Below are positions 25,719 to 34,261 of a stretch of 56,369 nucleotides of DNA, piece after piece. A model generated the notes under the pieces. It ran no database searches. It was given only the letters and a program-made list of their open reading frames with translations, and was not told where the DNA came from. Source of the stretch: Lachnospiraceae bacterium. Lineage in GTDB: Bacteria > Bacillota > Clostridia > Lachnospirales > Lachnospiraceae. Within the stretch, counting starts at the first letter, position 1. Every line of letters starts with the position of its first letter. Made by a program: the position numbers and the translations under genes. Where the stretch lies: NCBI GenBank assembly GCA_024685635.1, contig JAIKVP010000166.1, positions 1 to 56,369 on the forward strand, written 5' to 3'.

Positions 25719-26045
25719 ATGATTAAAGTAACATTTTTTGAAGATTCTTCGGGGTATATTTCGAAGATGAAATTTGAAGGACATGCCGGATATGCTGATT
25801 CAGGATATGATATAGTTTGTTCTGCAGTTTCAATGCTATTTACCAATACGCTTAACTCTATTGAGAAGTTTACTGACTGTAGTTTTAAGATGGATGAGGG
25901 TAAGAACAATAGCTTTGTTGTAACATTTTTAGAACACTATGCTGATGATTGTAAATTATTACTTGATTCACTTAAGTTAGGATTGTATTCAGTTATCGAT
26001 CAGTACGGCAATGATTATTTGAAGATAACCTTAAAGGAGGTGTAG
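25719..26045 (+). CDS. prp: Ribosomal-processing cysteine protease Prp
   Basis: Small cysteine protease that removes the N-terminal extension of ribosomal protein L27 in Firmicutes. The 108-residue protein has the catalytic His and Cys at H22 (EGHAGYA) and C34 (DIVCSAVS), the positions known for Prp. It sits between rplU and rpmA as usual. The downstream L27 carries the matching cleavable extension. The start ATG has little Shine-Dalgarno sequence, six bases after the rplU stop, and probably depends on coupling. Confidence 0.95.
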   Translation: MIKVTFFEDSSGYISKMKFEGHAGYADSGYDIVCSAVSMLFTNTLNSIEKFTDCSFKMDEGKNNSFVVTFLEHYADDCKLLLDSLKLGLYSVIDQYGNDYLKITLKEV

Positions 26046-26047
26046 TA

Positions 26048-26335
26048 ATGATAAAGTTAAACCTTCAGTTATTCGCACATAAGAAAGGAATGGGTTCTAC
26101 TAAGAACGGTAGAGATTCTGAGTCTAAGAGACTTGGTGCGAAGAGAGCAGATGGACAGTTTGTTAAGGCTGGTAACATTTTATACAGACAGCGTGGTACC
26201 AAGATTCATCCTGGTGTCAATGTAGGTATTGGTGGAGATGATACCTTATTTGCTTTGACAGATGGAGTTGTTCGTTTCGAGAGAAAGGGTAGAGATAAGA
26301 AGCAGGTTTCTATCTATCCAGTTGAGAGCAAGTAA
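26048..26335 (+). CDS. rpmA: 50S ribosomal protein L27 (with cleavable N-terminal extension)
   Basis: Ribosomal protein whose mature N-terminus reaches the peptidyl transferase centre. The 95-residue precursor begins [14 protein letters not shown], the Firmicutes extension that Prp removes after the phenylalanine at position 9, leaving AHKKG. The rest ([24 protein letters not shown]) is typical L27. The start follows AAAGGAGG at the end of prp by about six bases. Confidence 0.98.
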   Translation: MIKLNLQLFAHKKGMGSTKNGRDSESKRLGAKRADGQFVKAGNILYRQRGTKIHPGVNVGIGGDDTLFALTDGVVRFERKGRDKKQVSIYPVESK

Positions 26336-26341
26336 TTTTTT

Positions 26342-26374
26342 TAGGGCTGTCTTAATTGACAGCCCTATTTTTTT
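26342..26374 (+). terminator. Intrinsic terminator or attenuator between rpmA and obgE
   Basis: AGGGCTGTC (26343-26351) pairs perfectly with GACAGCCCT (26358-26366) over a 6-base loop, followed by T7. obgE's RBS begins within three bases, so obgE either relies on read-through or has a promoter overlapping the hairpin (a TTGACA lies in its 3' arm but lacks a good -10). Confidence 0.85.
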
Positions 26375-26387
26375 ATGGAGATATGTT

Positions 26388-27665
26388 ATGTTTGCGGATA
26401 GAGCTAAGATATATATTAGCTCCGGCAAGGGCGGAGATGGGCATGTGAGCTTTAGAAGAGAGCTTTATGTGCCTGACGGTGGCCCTGACGGAGGCGACGG
26501 TGGTAATGGTGGCGACGTTATATTTGTCGTTGATGAGGGTATGAATACCCTAAATGATTACCGCCATAAACAAAAATATAAGGCTGGAGACGGCGAGGAA
26601 GGTGGCAAGAGACGCTGCCATGGTAAGAATGGCAGTGATATCATCTTAAAGGTACCTCCTGGAACGGTCATTAAGGACTTTGAATCGGGTAAGGTAATAC
26701 TTGATATGGCTAACAAGACTGAACCCCAGCATTTGCTTAAAGGAGGCCGTGGAGGCAAGGGTAATATGCACTATGTTACCTCTGTTATGCAGGCGCCTAA
26801 GTATGCTCAGCCTGGTAAACCAGCGCAGGAATTAATGGTGACTCTAGAGCTTAAGGTTATTGCGGATGTAGGATTAGTGGGCTTTCCAAATGTTGGTAAG
26901 TCTACATTTTTAAGTGCTACAACCAACGCCAGACCTAAGATTGCCAACTATCATTTTACGACTCTTAATCCTAATCTGGGTATGGTTGATTTAGGCGAGG
27001 ACAGCTTTTGTATCGCTGATATTCCTGGTATTATTGAGGGCGCATCAGAGGGAATTGGTTTAGGCTTAGAATTCTTAAGACATATTGAGAGATGTAGAGT
27101 TATCGTTCATATGGTTGATGCCGCAGGAGTAGAGGGTAGAGACCCTATTGCTGATATCAAGGCTATCAATAAAGAGATTGAGAGCTACAATCCTGAGATT
27201 CTTACTCGTCCACAGGTTATCGCTGCTAATAAGATTGATGCCTTATTTGACATTGATGAGGCTGTAAGTGCAATCAGAAAAGAATTTGAGCCAACAGGCG
27301 TTAAGGTTTATCCTATCTCTGCTGTAAGCGGAGAGGGCGTTAAAGAGCTTAAGTATCACATCGCAGAGCTTTTAAAGCAGTGCCCAAGAGAGACGTTAGA
27401 GTTTGAACAGGAATTTGAACTTAACTTTGACAATGATAACGATGATCCTATTATCTGTGAGAATCCAGAGCCGCATGTGTTTAGCGTCAATGGTGAGAGA
27501 GTAGAGAGAATGCTTGGCTACACTAACCTTGATGATGAGAGAGGCTTTGACTTCTTCCAGAAGTTTATGAAGGACAATGGAATTATTGAAGAGTTAAAGG
27601 CTTTAGGCCTTGAAGAGGGCGATACTGTAAGAGTATCTGACCTTGAATTTGAATATTATGAATAG
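26388..27665 (+). CDS. obgE: GTPase Obg
   Basis: Essential ribosome-associated GTPase (CgtA) of 425 residues. The glycine-rich Obg fold (GGPDGGDGGNGG) is followed by the G domain with GFPNVGKST (about 165-173), DIPGIIEGA and NKID, and a C-terminal OCT domain that retains the family's usual pattern. The ATG at 26388 is used because GGAG lies ahead and MFADRAKIYI is the normal N-terminus; the frame is open back to 26262 inside rpmA but that part has no Obg similarity. It is followed by yhbY after eight bases. Confidence 0.96.
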   Translation: MFADRAKIYISSGKGGDGHVSFRRELYVPDGGPDGGDGGNGGDVIFVVDEGMNTLNDYRHKQKYKAGDGEEGGKRRCHGKNGSDIILKVPPGTVIKDFESGKVILDMANKTEPQHLLKGGRGGKGNMHYVTSVMQAPKYAQPGKPAQELMVTLELKVIADVGLVGFPNVGKSTFLSATTNARPKIANYHFTTLNPNLGMVDLGEDSFCIADIPGIIEGASEGIGLGLEFLRHIERCRVIVHMVDAAGVEGRDPIADIKAINKEIESYNPEILTRPQVIAANKIDALFDIDEAVSAIRKEFEPTGVKVYPISAVSGEGVKELKYHIAELLKQCPRETLEFEQEFELNFDNDNDDPIICENPEPHVFSVNGERVERMLGYTNLDDERGFDFFQKFMKDNGIIEELKALGLEEGDTVRVSDLEFEYYE

Positions 27666-27673
27666 GAGAAGTT

Positions 27674-27967
27674 ATGTCACTAAATAGTAAAGAAAGAGCT
27701 AAATTAATGAGTTTAGCTAACTCAATTGACCCGATTTTTAATGTGGGTAAGGGCAGTGTTACTCCTGAAATGATAGAGGGTATTGCTCAGGCGTTAGAAA
27801 AGAGGGAACTTATCAAGATAGGAGTGCTAAAAAACTGCGCCAATGATCCTAAGGATATTGCTAATCTTATTGCAGAGCGCACTCATTCTACTGTTGTTAA
27901 GGTTATAGGTAAGAAGATAGTTCTATATAAGCGCAACAATAAGGACCCTAAGATTGAACTAAAGTGA
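27674..27967 (+). CDS. yhbY: YhbY/CRM-domain RNA-binding protein
   Basis: A 97-residue CRM-domain protein. The N-terminal LNSKERAKLMSLA, the central VGKGSVTPEMIEGI and the GKKIVLYK end match the YhbY/YqeI family, which associates with pre-50S particles. Its place between obgE and nadD is conserved in Firmicutes. Confidence 0.94.
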   Translation: MSLNSKERAKLMSLANSIDPIFNVGKGSVTPEMIEGIAQALEKRELIKIGVLKNCANDPKDIANLIAERTHSTVVKVIGKKIVLYKRNNKDPKIELK

Positions 27968-27977
27968 TGGTGGTTGT

Positions 27978-28574
27978 ATGAGTAAGGTTGGCATATTAGG
28001 CGGAAGCTTTAATCCTATACATAACGGGCATTTAGCTATTGCAAATGAAGCGCTAAAAAGCATGGGGCTTGACTACATTTTAATTATGCCTAATAGAAAT
28101 CCTAAGTATAAGGAGATTCTTGAATCGGATAATGATGACAGGGCTGATATGGTAAAGCTTGCAGTAAAAAACTCTGATAAGCTTATTTATTCTGACTTAG
28201 AGCTTAAAAGAGAGGGCGCAACTTACACTGTTGATACCTTAAGGGAGCTTCATAAGTTACAGCCTGATGATGAATTTTACTTTATTATGGGAGCTGATTC
28301 TCTGCTTTATTTTGAAGAATGGAGATGTCCTGATGAGATTGCATCCTTGGCTTATCTTTTGGTTGCAATTAGAGGAGATGGAGACTATGAGTCCTGCATT
28401 AAAAAGCGTGACAGCTTTTCATTTGCTGATAAGATTATTATGCTAAATAGTCCTGATATTCCAATATCTTCAACAGATATCAGAAATAGAGTAAAACAAG
28501 GACTATCAATAGATGATTTAGTTCCTGATAGTGTTAAAGAATATATAATTGAACATGATTTATATAAGGGGTGA
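27978..28574 (+). CDS. nadD: Nicotinate-nucleotide adenylyltransferase
   Basis: Adenylyltransferase making deamido-NAD in NAD synthesis, 198 residues. The nucleotide-binding GGSFNPIHNGH is at residues 8-18 and the C-terminal ISSTDIRNRV is the second nucleotidyltransferase motif. It starts ten bases after yhbY with GGTGG ahead. In other Firmicutes yqeK and rsfS follow; here the gene is last and converges on glmM with six bases between the stops. Confidence 0.95.
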   Translation: MSKVGILGGSFNPIHNGHLAIANEALKSMGLDYILIMPNRNPKYKEILESDNDDRADMVKLAVKNSDKLIYSDLELKREGATYTVDTLRELHKLQPDDEFYFIMGADSLLYFEEWRCPDEIASLAYLLVAIRGDGDYESCIKKRDSFSFADKIIMLNSPDIPISSTDIRNRVKQGLSIDDLVPDSVKEYIIEHDLYKG

Positions 28575-28595
28575 CTATTGTCAACCCTCTTTTTT
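28567..28595 (+). terminator. Intrinsic terminator for the obgE-nadD transcript
   Basis: AGGGGTGAC (28567-28575) pairs with GTCAACCCT (28580-28588) with one mismatch, followed by a T-rich run. The 5' arm contains the nadD stop and the 3' arm lies in the end of the opposing glmM. Confidence 0.65.
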
Positions 28596-29930
28596 ATAGC
28601 CTTTATTTATAAGTATATCTTTTAGTCTGTTGGCATATGAATGGCATAATTCGTCAGTCAATGCCTCAACCATTATTCTTAAGACTGGCTCAGTTCCGCT
28701 TTCTCTTAAGTAAATGCGGCCTTTGCCATTCATTTCCTTTAGAATCTTTTGTTCCTCTGCTAGTAATTCAGGCTCGTTGTGAGCAGCTTTTTTGTCTGAT
28801 ACAGGAACATTGACAGTCAATTGAGGGTAAATGCTAATGCCAGATACCAGTTCTGATAATGCTTTATCCTCCTGCCTCATAATGTCAGCTATCATAAGTG
28901 ATGTCATAAGGCCGTCACCTGTTTTGGCATATTCTCCAAAGATTATATGACCGCTTTGCTCACCACCGATTGCGTAGCCGTTGTTAAACATCTCTAGGGC
29001 AACATTTCTGTCGCCAACATCGGTTTGTATGAGATTGATGTCATTATCCTTTAGGGCTAAATTCAAGCCTAAATTGGACGTGACAGTGGCTACAACAGTG
29101 TTGTTGGTAAGCTTGCCTTTAGATTTAAGAAATCTAGCAGCCATATACATAATCATATCGCCGTCAATCTTATTGCCATTTTCATCTACGGCAAAGCATC
29201 TGTCAGCGTCGCCATCATAGGCGAATCCAACATCAAAGCCGTTGTTAACAACATATTCACTCAAATCACTAAGGTTGGTTGAGCCACAGTTTAAGTTGAT
29301 ATTCATACCGTTAGGCTGGTTGTGAATAACATAAGTCTCAGCGCCAAGTCGGTCAAATAAAGGCTTTGCAAGTGCGCTAGCGGCACCGTTACCACAATCT
29401 AAGGCAATCTTCATTCCGTCAAATCTGCACTCAGGAAGAGAGCCTAAGTATCTTACATATCTTGTTCTTCCAGCCTCGTAATCTATGGTCTTACCTATCT
29501 TGTCCTTAGTTGCAAACGGAAGACTATCAACCATTTCATCAAAGTATTCTTCAATCTTGTTTTCGATTTCTGGTGAAAGCTTACTTCCTTCGCTATCAAT
29601 AATCTTGATTCCGTTGTCATAAAATGGATTGTGGCTTGCTGAAATCATAATTCCACAATCAAAATGGCCCCTAGCAACAGTATATGAAACTGATGGGGTA
29701 GGAGAAACGTGCAAGAGATATGTCATTGCGCCGCTTGCCATAAGACCTGATACCAAAGCGTATTCAAACATATAACCAGATAATCTTGTATCCTTAGCGA
29801 TTACAACCTTAGCAGGTCTCTCTTTTCCAAAATAGTATCCTAAATAACGGCCGATTTTGTAGGCGTGGTTGACATTTAAGTCAACATTTGCCTCGCCTCT
29901 AAAACCGTCTGTACCAAAATAACGTCCCAA
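28581..29930 (-). CDS. glmM: Phosphoglucosamine mutase GlmM
   Basis: Converts glucosamine-6-phosphate to glucosamine-1-phosphate for UDP-GlcNAc and cell-wall synthesis. The 449-residue protein has the phosphoserine loop MISASHNP (S99), the metal loop DGDADRC and the sugar loop GGEQSGH, as well as RESGTEP near the end. The start is TTG at 29930 with GGAGGA seven bases ahead, giving the standard GRYFGTDGFRG N-terminus. It is the second gene of a minus-strand pair. Confidence 0.96.
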   Translation of the reverse strand: MGRYFGTDGFRGEANVDLNVNHAYKIGRYLGYYFGKERPAKVVIAKDTRLSGYMFEYALVSGLMASGAMTYLLHVSPTPSVSYTVARGHFDCGIMISASHNPFYDNGIKIIDSEGSKLSPEIENKIEEYFDEMVDSLPFATKDKIGKTIDYEAGRTRYVRYLGSLPECRFDGMKIALDCGNGAASALAKPLFDRLGAETYVIHNQPNGMNINLNCGSTNLSDLSEYVVNNGFDVGFAYDGDADRCFAVDENGNKIDGDMIMYMAARFLKSKGKLTNNTVVATVTSNLGLNLALKDNDINLIQTDVGDRNVALEMFNNGYAIGGEQSGHIIFGEYAKTGDGLMTSLMIADIMRQEDKALSELVSGISIYPQLTVNVPVSDKKAAHNEPELLAEEQKILKEMNGKGRIYLRESGTEPVLRIMVEALTDELCHSYANRLKDILINKGYKKEG

Positions 29931-29948
29931 ATCAAATCCTCCTGATGC

Positions 29949-30671
29949 TCAATTATCCTTGTAGTCAAATATATACTTGATGGCGTTTATGTCGTCCTCT
30001 AGGTGAGTTGTAGTTACAAAGATAGCGATTCCTGGAGATTTAAGGTTAGATTTGCCTTCTTTATATAGAGTGGTATCGCTAATATCTATAGCAGCTGCAA
30101 CAGCATCCCCAGAACTGTTTTCTAGATAAATCATCTTGTCTTCTAGATTCTCGTAAAGATCTGAAGGTAAAACTTCTTTTAGGTTGCAGAGATTGTCGTC
30201 TTTAGCAAACCAGGCTAATTCTTTTTCCTCTGCAATCATCGAGTCTATAAGATTGTCCATCATGAGAGAAAATATTCCCTGCATTCCGCTGTCACCACCG
30301 TAATAGCCAGGCTCGTAGTTAGTTACATCAGTGGAATATAAGGCTACATTAATCTTTTCTCTCTTTTGATCATAATCAATTACTTCGCTAAACTCTTTGT
30401 CTAGTTCTGCAGGAAATACCTTGTTATAGCTGTCGTTAATAACTAAGCAATAGTAGATAGATTTCTTGCTAATTGCCAATGTGAATACTAAATATACTAT
30501 AGTTACAAGGCAAACTAATGCGATGAGTAAATGCCACTTGTGATAGTACAAAAAATAGCCTATTTTTTCGCGCTTAGTCTCCATCTTAGACATGGTTTCC
30601 TTTTCGAGATCAAGGTCACTTTTTAGTGAGTCAATATACATTGAAAAGCTTGACTTCTTTTTCTTTTCCAT
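29949..30671 (-). CDS. Single-pass membrane protein upstream of glmM, function unknown
   Basis: A 240-residue protein with a charged cytoplasmic N-terminus (EKKKKSSF), one TM segment at about residues 45-67 and an extracytoplasmic domain of about 170 residues. The ATG at 30671 is chosen because AAAGGA lies nine bases upstream; the frame is open for 33 more codons but those overlap the promoter. It probably shares a transcript with glmM, 18 bases downstream. I recognise no family; a link to envelope synthesis rests only on the operon. Confidence 0.78.
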   Translation of the reverse strand: MEKKKKSSFSMYIDSLKSDLDLEKETMSKMETKREKIGYFLYYHKWHLLIALVCLVTIVYLVFTLAISKKSIYYCLVINDSYNKVFPAELDKEFSEVIDYDQKREKINVALYSTDVTNYEPGYYGGDSGMQGIFSLMMDNLIDSMIAEEKELAWFAKDDNLCNLKEVLPSDLYENLEDKMIYLENSSGDAVAAAIDISDTTLYKEGKSNLKSPGIAIFVTTTHLEDDINAIKYIFDYKDN

Positions 30672-30741
30672 AAAATCATATCCTTTTTTCTTTGAATTTC
30701 TATGATATTCTAACACATATTTTAATTTTATGATACAAAAT

Positions 30742-30770
30742 ATTGTATATTCATAGAATAAAAATATCAA
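30742..30770 (-). promoter_or_regulatory. Sigma-A promoter for the membrane protein-glmM operon
   Basis: On the minus strand TTGATA (30770-30765) and TACAAT (30747-30742) are 17 bases apart. Confidence 0.6.
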
Positions 30771-30787
30771 AATATGCGATTTTTCTC

Positions 30788-30817
30788 TTGACCGTTTACT
30801 GTAAAAACAACTATAAT
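30788..30817 (+). promoter_or_regulatory. Sigma-A promoter for nrdR
   Basis: TTGACC (30788-30793) and a perfect TATAAT (30812-30817) with an 18-base spacer; it diverges from the minus-strand promoter just to its left. Confidence 0.65.
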
Positions 30818-30872
30818 TATCTAAGAGAAGTATATTCTTTGTAAATAATTAGTTTATTAAAGGAGTAAGTAT

Positions 30873-31337
30873 ATGAAATGTCCGTTTTGTGCCCACGATA
30901 GTACTAAGGTTATAGATTCGAGACCAGCTGATGACAACAATTCTATCAGACGTAGAAGAGAGTGTGAGAAGTGTGGTAAGAGATTTACTACCTATGAGAA
31001 GATAGAATCTATTCCACTTATTGTTATCAAGAAGGATAATACAAGAGTGCCTTATGATCGCGCTAAGATTGAGAAGGGTATATTAAGATCCTGCCACAAG
31101 AGACCAGTATCTGTTGAGCAGATTGAAAAATGCGTGGATGACATCGAGAATCGCATCTTTAACATGGAGCTTAAGGAGATTAAGAGCTCAGATATTGGTG
31201 AGATTGTTATGGAAGTGTTAATGGATCTTGAAGAGGTTGCATATGTAAGATTTGCTTCTGTATATAGAGAGTTTAAGGACGTTAATACATTTATGAATGA
31301 GATAGAGAAGATTCTTAATAAAGACAAAACTATCTAA
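30873..31337 (+). CDS. nrdR: Transcriptional repressor NrdR
   Basis: ATP-cone regulator that represses ribonucleotide reductase genes. The 154-residue protein has the N-terminal zinc ribbon (MKCPFC, then CEKCGKRFTTYE) and the ATP-cone (VIKKDNTRVPYDRAKIEKGI). The start has AAAGGAG ahead. No nrd gene is in the window, so it acts elsewhere. Confidence 0.96.
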   Translation: MKCPFCAHDSTKVIDSRPADDNNSIRRRRECEKCGKRFTTYEKIESIPLIVIKKDNTRVPYDRAKIEKGILRSCHKRPVSVEQIEKCVDDIENRIFNMELKEIKSSDIGEIVMEVLMDLEEVAYVRFASVYREFKDVNTFMNEIEKILNKDKTI

Positions 31338-31343
31338 TTCATT

Positions 31344-31372
31344 TTGACATTTATATAAGTATTTGATATTAT
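31344..31372 (+). promoter_or_regulatory. Sigma-A promoter for comM-dprA
   Basis: TTGACA (31344-31349) and TATTAT (31367-31372), 17-base spacer, about 50 bases ahead of the comM start. Confidence 0.7.
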
Positions 31373-31423
31373 GGCTATACGATATGTACCTTTTGTGCTT
31401 GGAGAGCGAGAAGGAGTACATAT

Positions 31424-32959
31424 ATGTATAGTCATATTTTGTCTGGCACCGTTCTTGGTGTCGAGGGTTTTGACATTAACGTCGAGGTTGATGTCAGCAA
31501 TGGTCTACCTATGTTTGAGATGGTGGGCTATCTAGGTTCAGAGGTTAAGGAGGCTAGAGAGCGTGTTAGAACTGCTCTTAAGAATTCTGATTTTACGCTT
31601 CCTGCTAAGAGAATCACAGTTAATCTAAGCCCTGCTAATATTCATAAGGCAGGCACAGCGTTTGATTTGGCGATTGCACTTGCCATTCTTACAGCTATCG
31701 AGGATATTCCAGATGATTTCTTAAAAGACACTATAGTTATAGGTGAATTAGCCTTAAATGGTGAAATACGCCCTGTTAACGGGGTTTTACCTATGCTTTC
31801 TAGCGCCAAATTAAAAGGCGTTAAAAAGGCTATTATCCCATATGAAAATGTATACGAGGGCGGAGTTGTTGACGGCATTACTGTATATGGTGCTACTAAG
31901 CTGTCAGAAGTTGTAAAGCTTGTTAAGGGCGAAGACAGTGAGATTAAAGCCTTCCATCAGGACATTGAAGAATTATTTTTAAACACAGAAAATGATGGCC
32001 CTGATTTTTCTGAAATAAGGGGACAGGCATTTACTAAGAGAGGTTTAGAAATAGCTGCAGCGGGCTTTCATAACATTTTAATGGTGGGCCCACCGGGTGC
32101 GGGTAAATCAATGCTTGCTAAATGCTTACCATCAATTCTTCCGCCCTTATCGCTTAAGGAAAGTATAGAGATAACAAAGATTTATAGTGTAAAAGGCTTG
32201 TTGAATAAGGGTCAGTCACTTATCACAAAAAGGCCTTTTAGGTCTCCTCACCATACTTTATCATCACGCGCTCTAACAGGTGGGGGCTCTAACCCACTGC
32301 CTGGTGAGATGAGTCTAGCTCACAATGCAGTTTTATTTTTAGATGAGCTTCCTGAGTTTAGCAGAGAGGCGCTTGAAGTTATGAGACAGCCTTTAGAGGA
32401 CAAGAAGGTAACTATATCAAGAGTAAGCGCTTCTTATACATTTCCTGCAGATTTTATGCTTGTAGCGGCTATGAATCCTTGTCCTTGTGGTTATTTTCCT
32501 GATAGAAAAAAATGCAGGTGCACCGATGCTCAAATAAGAAAGTATCTATCTAAAATCAGTCAGCCTATGCTAGACAGGATGGATATGTGTGTTGAGACCA
32601 AGCCAGTCTCTTATAATGAGCTAAGAAGCGATACTAAGGAGGAGAGTTCTTTAGAGATAAGAAATAGGGTAATTAAGGCAATAAAGATTCAAAAGGAGAG
32701 ATATAAAAATTATGATTTGTGCTTTAATTCACAGCTTAACACAAAGCAGATAGAAGAATTTTGTAAGCTTGGCAAAGCTGAAGAGGCTTTTTTTATGAAG
32801 GCTGCTAAGCAGTACGATTTAAGTGCAAGAGCTATCAACAGAGTCCTAAAGGTTTCAAGGACTATAGCCGATATGAATGACTCTTCTGATATTAGAGAAG
32901 AGGATTTATGCGAAGCTTTAATCTATCACAATGGCAATCTTAAGTTTTGGAAGGAATAG
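31424..32959 (+). CDS. comM: YifB/ComM family Mg-chelatase-like AAA ATPase
   Basis: A 511-residue AAA+ protein; in naturally competent bacteria ComM helps branch migration during transformation. The N-terminal chelatase-like domain (GLPMFEMVGYLGSEVKEA in parts) precedes Walker A GPPGAGKS at 222-229, Walker B LFLDELPEF and the NPCPCGY cysteine motif. The start has GAAGGAG ahead. It is paired with dprA ten bases downstream, as in many Clostridia. Confidence 0.94.
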   Translation: MYSHILSGTVLGVEGFDINVEVDVSNGLPMFEMVGYLGSEVKEARERVRTALKNSDFTLPAKRITVNLSPANIHKAGTAFDLAIALAILTAIEDIPDDFLKDTIVIGELALNGEIRPVNGVLPMLSSAKLKGVKKAIIPYENVYEGGVVDGITVYGATKLSEVVKLVKGEDSEIKAFHQDIEELFLNTENDGPDFSEIRGQAFTKRGLEIAAAGFHNILMVGPPGAGKSMLAKCLPSILPPLSLKESIEITKIYSVKGLLNKGQSLITKRPFRSPHHTLSSRALTGGGSNPLPGEMSLAHNAVLFLDELPEFSREALEVMRQPLEDKKVTISRVSASYTFPADFMLVAAMNPCPCGYFPDRKKCRCTDAQIRKYLSKISQPMLDRMDMCVETKPVSYNELRSDTKEESSLEIRNRVIKAIKIQKERYKNYDLCFNSQLNTKQIEEFCKLGKAEEAFFMKAAKQYDLSARAINRVLKVSRTIADMNDSSDIREEDLCEALIYHNGNLKFWKE

Positions 32960-32968
32960 GGTGATTAT

Positions 32969-34051
32969 ATGGCTAATACAGAATGGGATTATTTTAGGCT
33001 GGTTAATATTAAAGGAATAGGTTCAACTAGTGTAAGAAAACTGCTTGATTCATTTGACGATATCGAGGCAATATTTAATGCATCTAAGACTGAATTAGAA
33101 AATGTTATAGAGCATAAAGCAGAGACATTTTTATTGAACAAAGACTCCGATGAGATAAAAAGAAATTATGAGAGGATTAAAGATAAGAACATAAACTTTA
33201 TTCATCTTGAAGATAAGAGATATCCTGACAAGTTAAGGGAGCTTTATGATAAGCCTATAGGACTGTATGTCATGGGTAGGCTCCCTAAAAAAGAAAACTT
33301 AAATATATCAATCATTGGTGCAAGACAGGCTAGTAATTACGGTTTAGAGATGGCTAGATATTTTGCTAGAGAGTTAGCAAAAAATGGCGTAAATGTCATA
33401 AGTGGCCTAGCATACGGCGCAGACTCAATGGCGCATAGGGGAGCGCTAGAAGCAGGCGGCTATACCTTAGGAGTTTTGGGCTCTGGCATTAACATTTGCT
33501 ATCCTAAAGAGAATTACGACATTTATGAGCAAATGAAAGAGAAGGGTGGAATCGTGTCTGAAAATGGATTAGATACCAAGCCTAGTGCTGGACTTTTTCC
33601 GATAAGAAATAGAATAATAGCGGCTATGTCTGATGGCATACTTGTCACTGAGGCAAGGGAAAAATCTGGAACACTTATTACAGTCGATCAGGGTTTAGAG
33701 CTTGGAAGAGACATATTTGCGATACCGGGTAGGAACGGTGAAGCTTTAAGTTTAGGCTGTAACAGGTTGATCCAAAATGGTGCAAAGCTAGTTACGAATC
33801 TTGATGATATATTAGATGAGTATAGGCAGCTTGATAAAGAACCTGATGATATTAGGCTGCATGTTGATGCCAAGCTTTCTAAGGAGGAGCGTTTTATTTA
33901 TGAGATGCTTGACTTAGACCCTGCATTTGTTGAAATAATAATCGAGAAGAGTCATATGTCACCGCCTAAAGTACTAAGGATTCTCTTAGAGTTAGAAAAT
34001 ATGGGGCTTGTTAAGAGAGTTAATGGCAGCTATTATTCGGTTGTAATATAG
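32969..34051 (+). CDS. dprA: DNA processing protein DprA
   Basis: Single-strand DNA-binding RecA loader of natural transformation, 360 residues. An N-terminal helix-hairpin-helix-like part (NIKGIGSTSVRKLLD) precedes the Rossmann-like DprA domain (IIGARQASNYG, VISGLAYGADSMAHRGAL, RNRIIAAMSDGILVTEA) and a C-terminal winged-helix domain (VEIIIEKSHMSPPKVLRIL in parts). It shares the promoter before comM. The gene is common also in bacteria with no known competence. Confidence 0.96.
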   Translation: MANTEWDYFRLVNIKGIGSTSVRKLLDSFDDIEAIFNASKTELENVIEHKAETFLLNKDSDEIKRNYERIKDKNINFIHLEDKRYPDKLRELYDKPIGLYVMGRLPKKENLNISIIGARQASNYGLEMARYFARELAKNGVNVISGLAYGADSMAHRGALEAGGYTLGVLGSGINICYPKENYDIYEQMKEKGGIVSENGLDTKPSAGLFPIRNRIIAAMSDGILVTEAREKSGTLITVDQGLELGRDIFAIPGRNGEALSLGCNRLIQNGAKLVTNLDDILDEYRQLDKEPDDIRLHVDAKLSKEERFIYEMLDLDPAFVEIIIEKSHMSPPKVLRILLELENMGLVKRVNGSYYSVVI

Positions 34052-34083
34052 TTTTTTTAAAAGCTGGTAAAATAATATTATTA

Positions 34084-34121
34084 AAAAATTTTTATTCCTA
34101 CATATATAAATAAAAATTTTT
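34084..34121. terminator. AT-only hairpin after dprA
   Basis: AAAAATTTTTATT (34084-34096) is repeated inverted at 34109-34121. The stem has no G or C, so termination strength is doubtful, but T5 ends the 3' arm and no other terminator is visible before topA. Confidence 0.35.
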
Positions 34122-34164
34122 ACGTGCTATAAGGTGTTTCAACTAAAATTTCAAATTCTTGCAC

Positions 34165-34193
34165 TTGTCAAAAAAATAAAAGTGTTGTATAGT
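34165..34193 (+). promoter_or_regulatory. Sigma-A promoter for topA
   Basis: TTGTCA (34165-34170) and TATAGT (34188-34193) with 17 bases between. Confidence 0.6.
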
Positions 34194-34261
34194 TGAAAAC
34201 GTTTAGTGAATAATGCTAGGTATTATATTATGAGATATGTGTACTTTAAGGAGACGTATAT

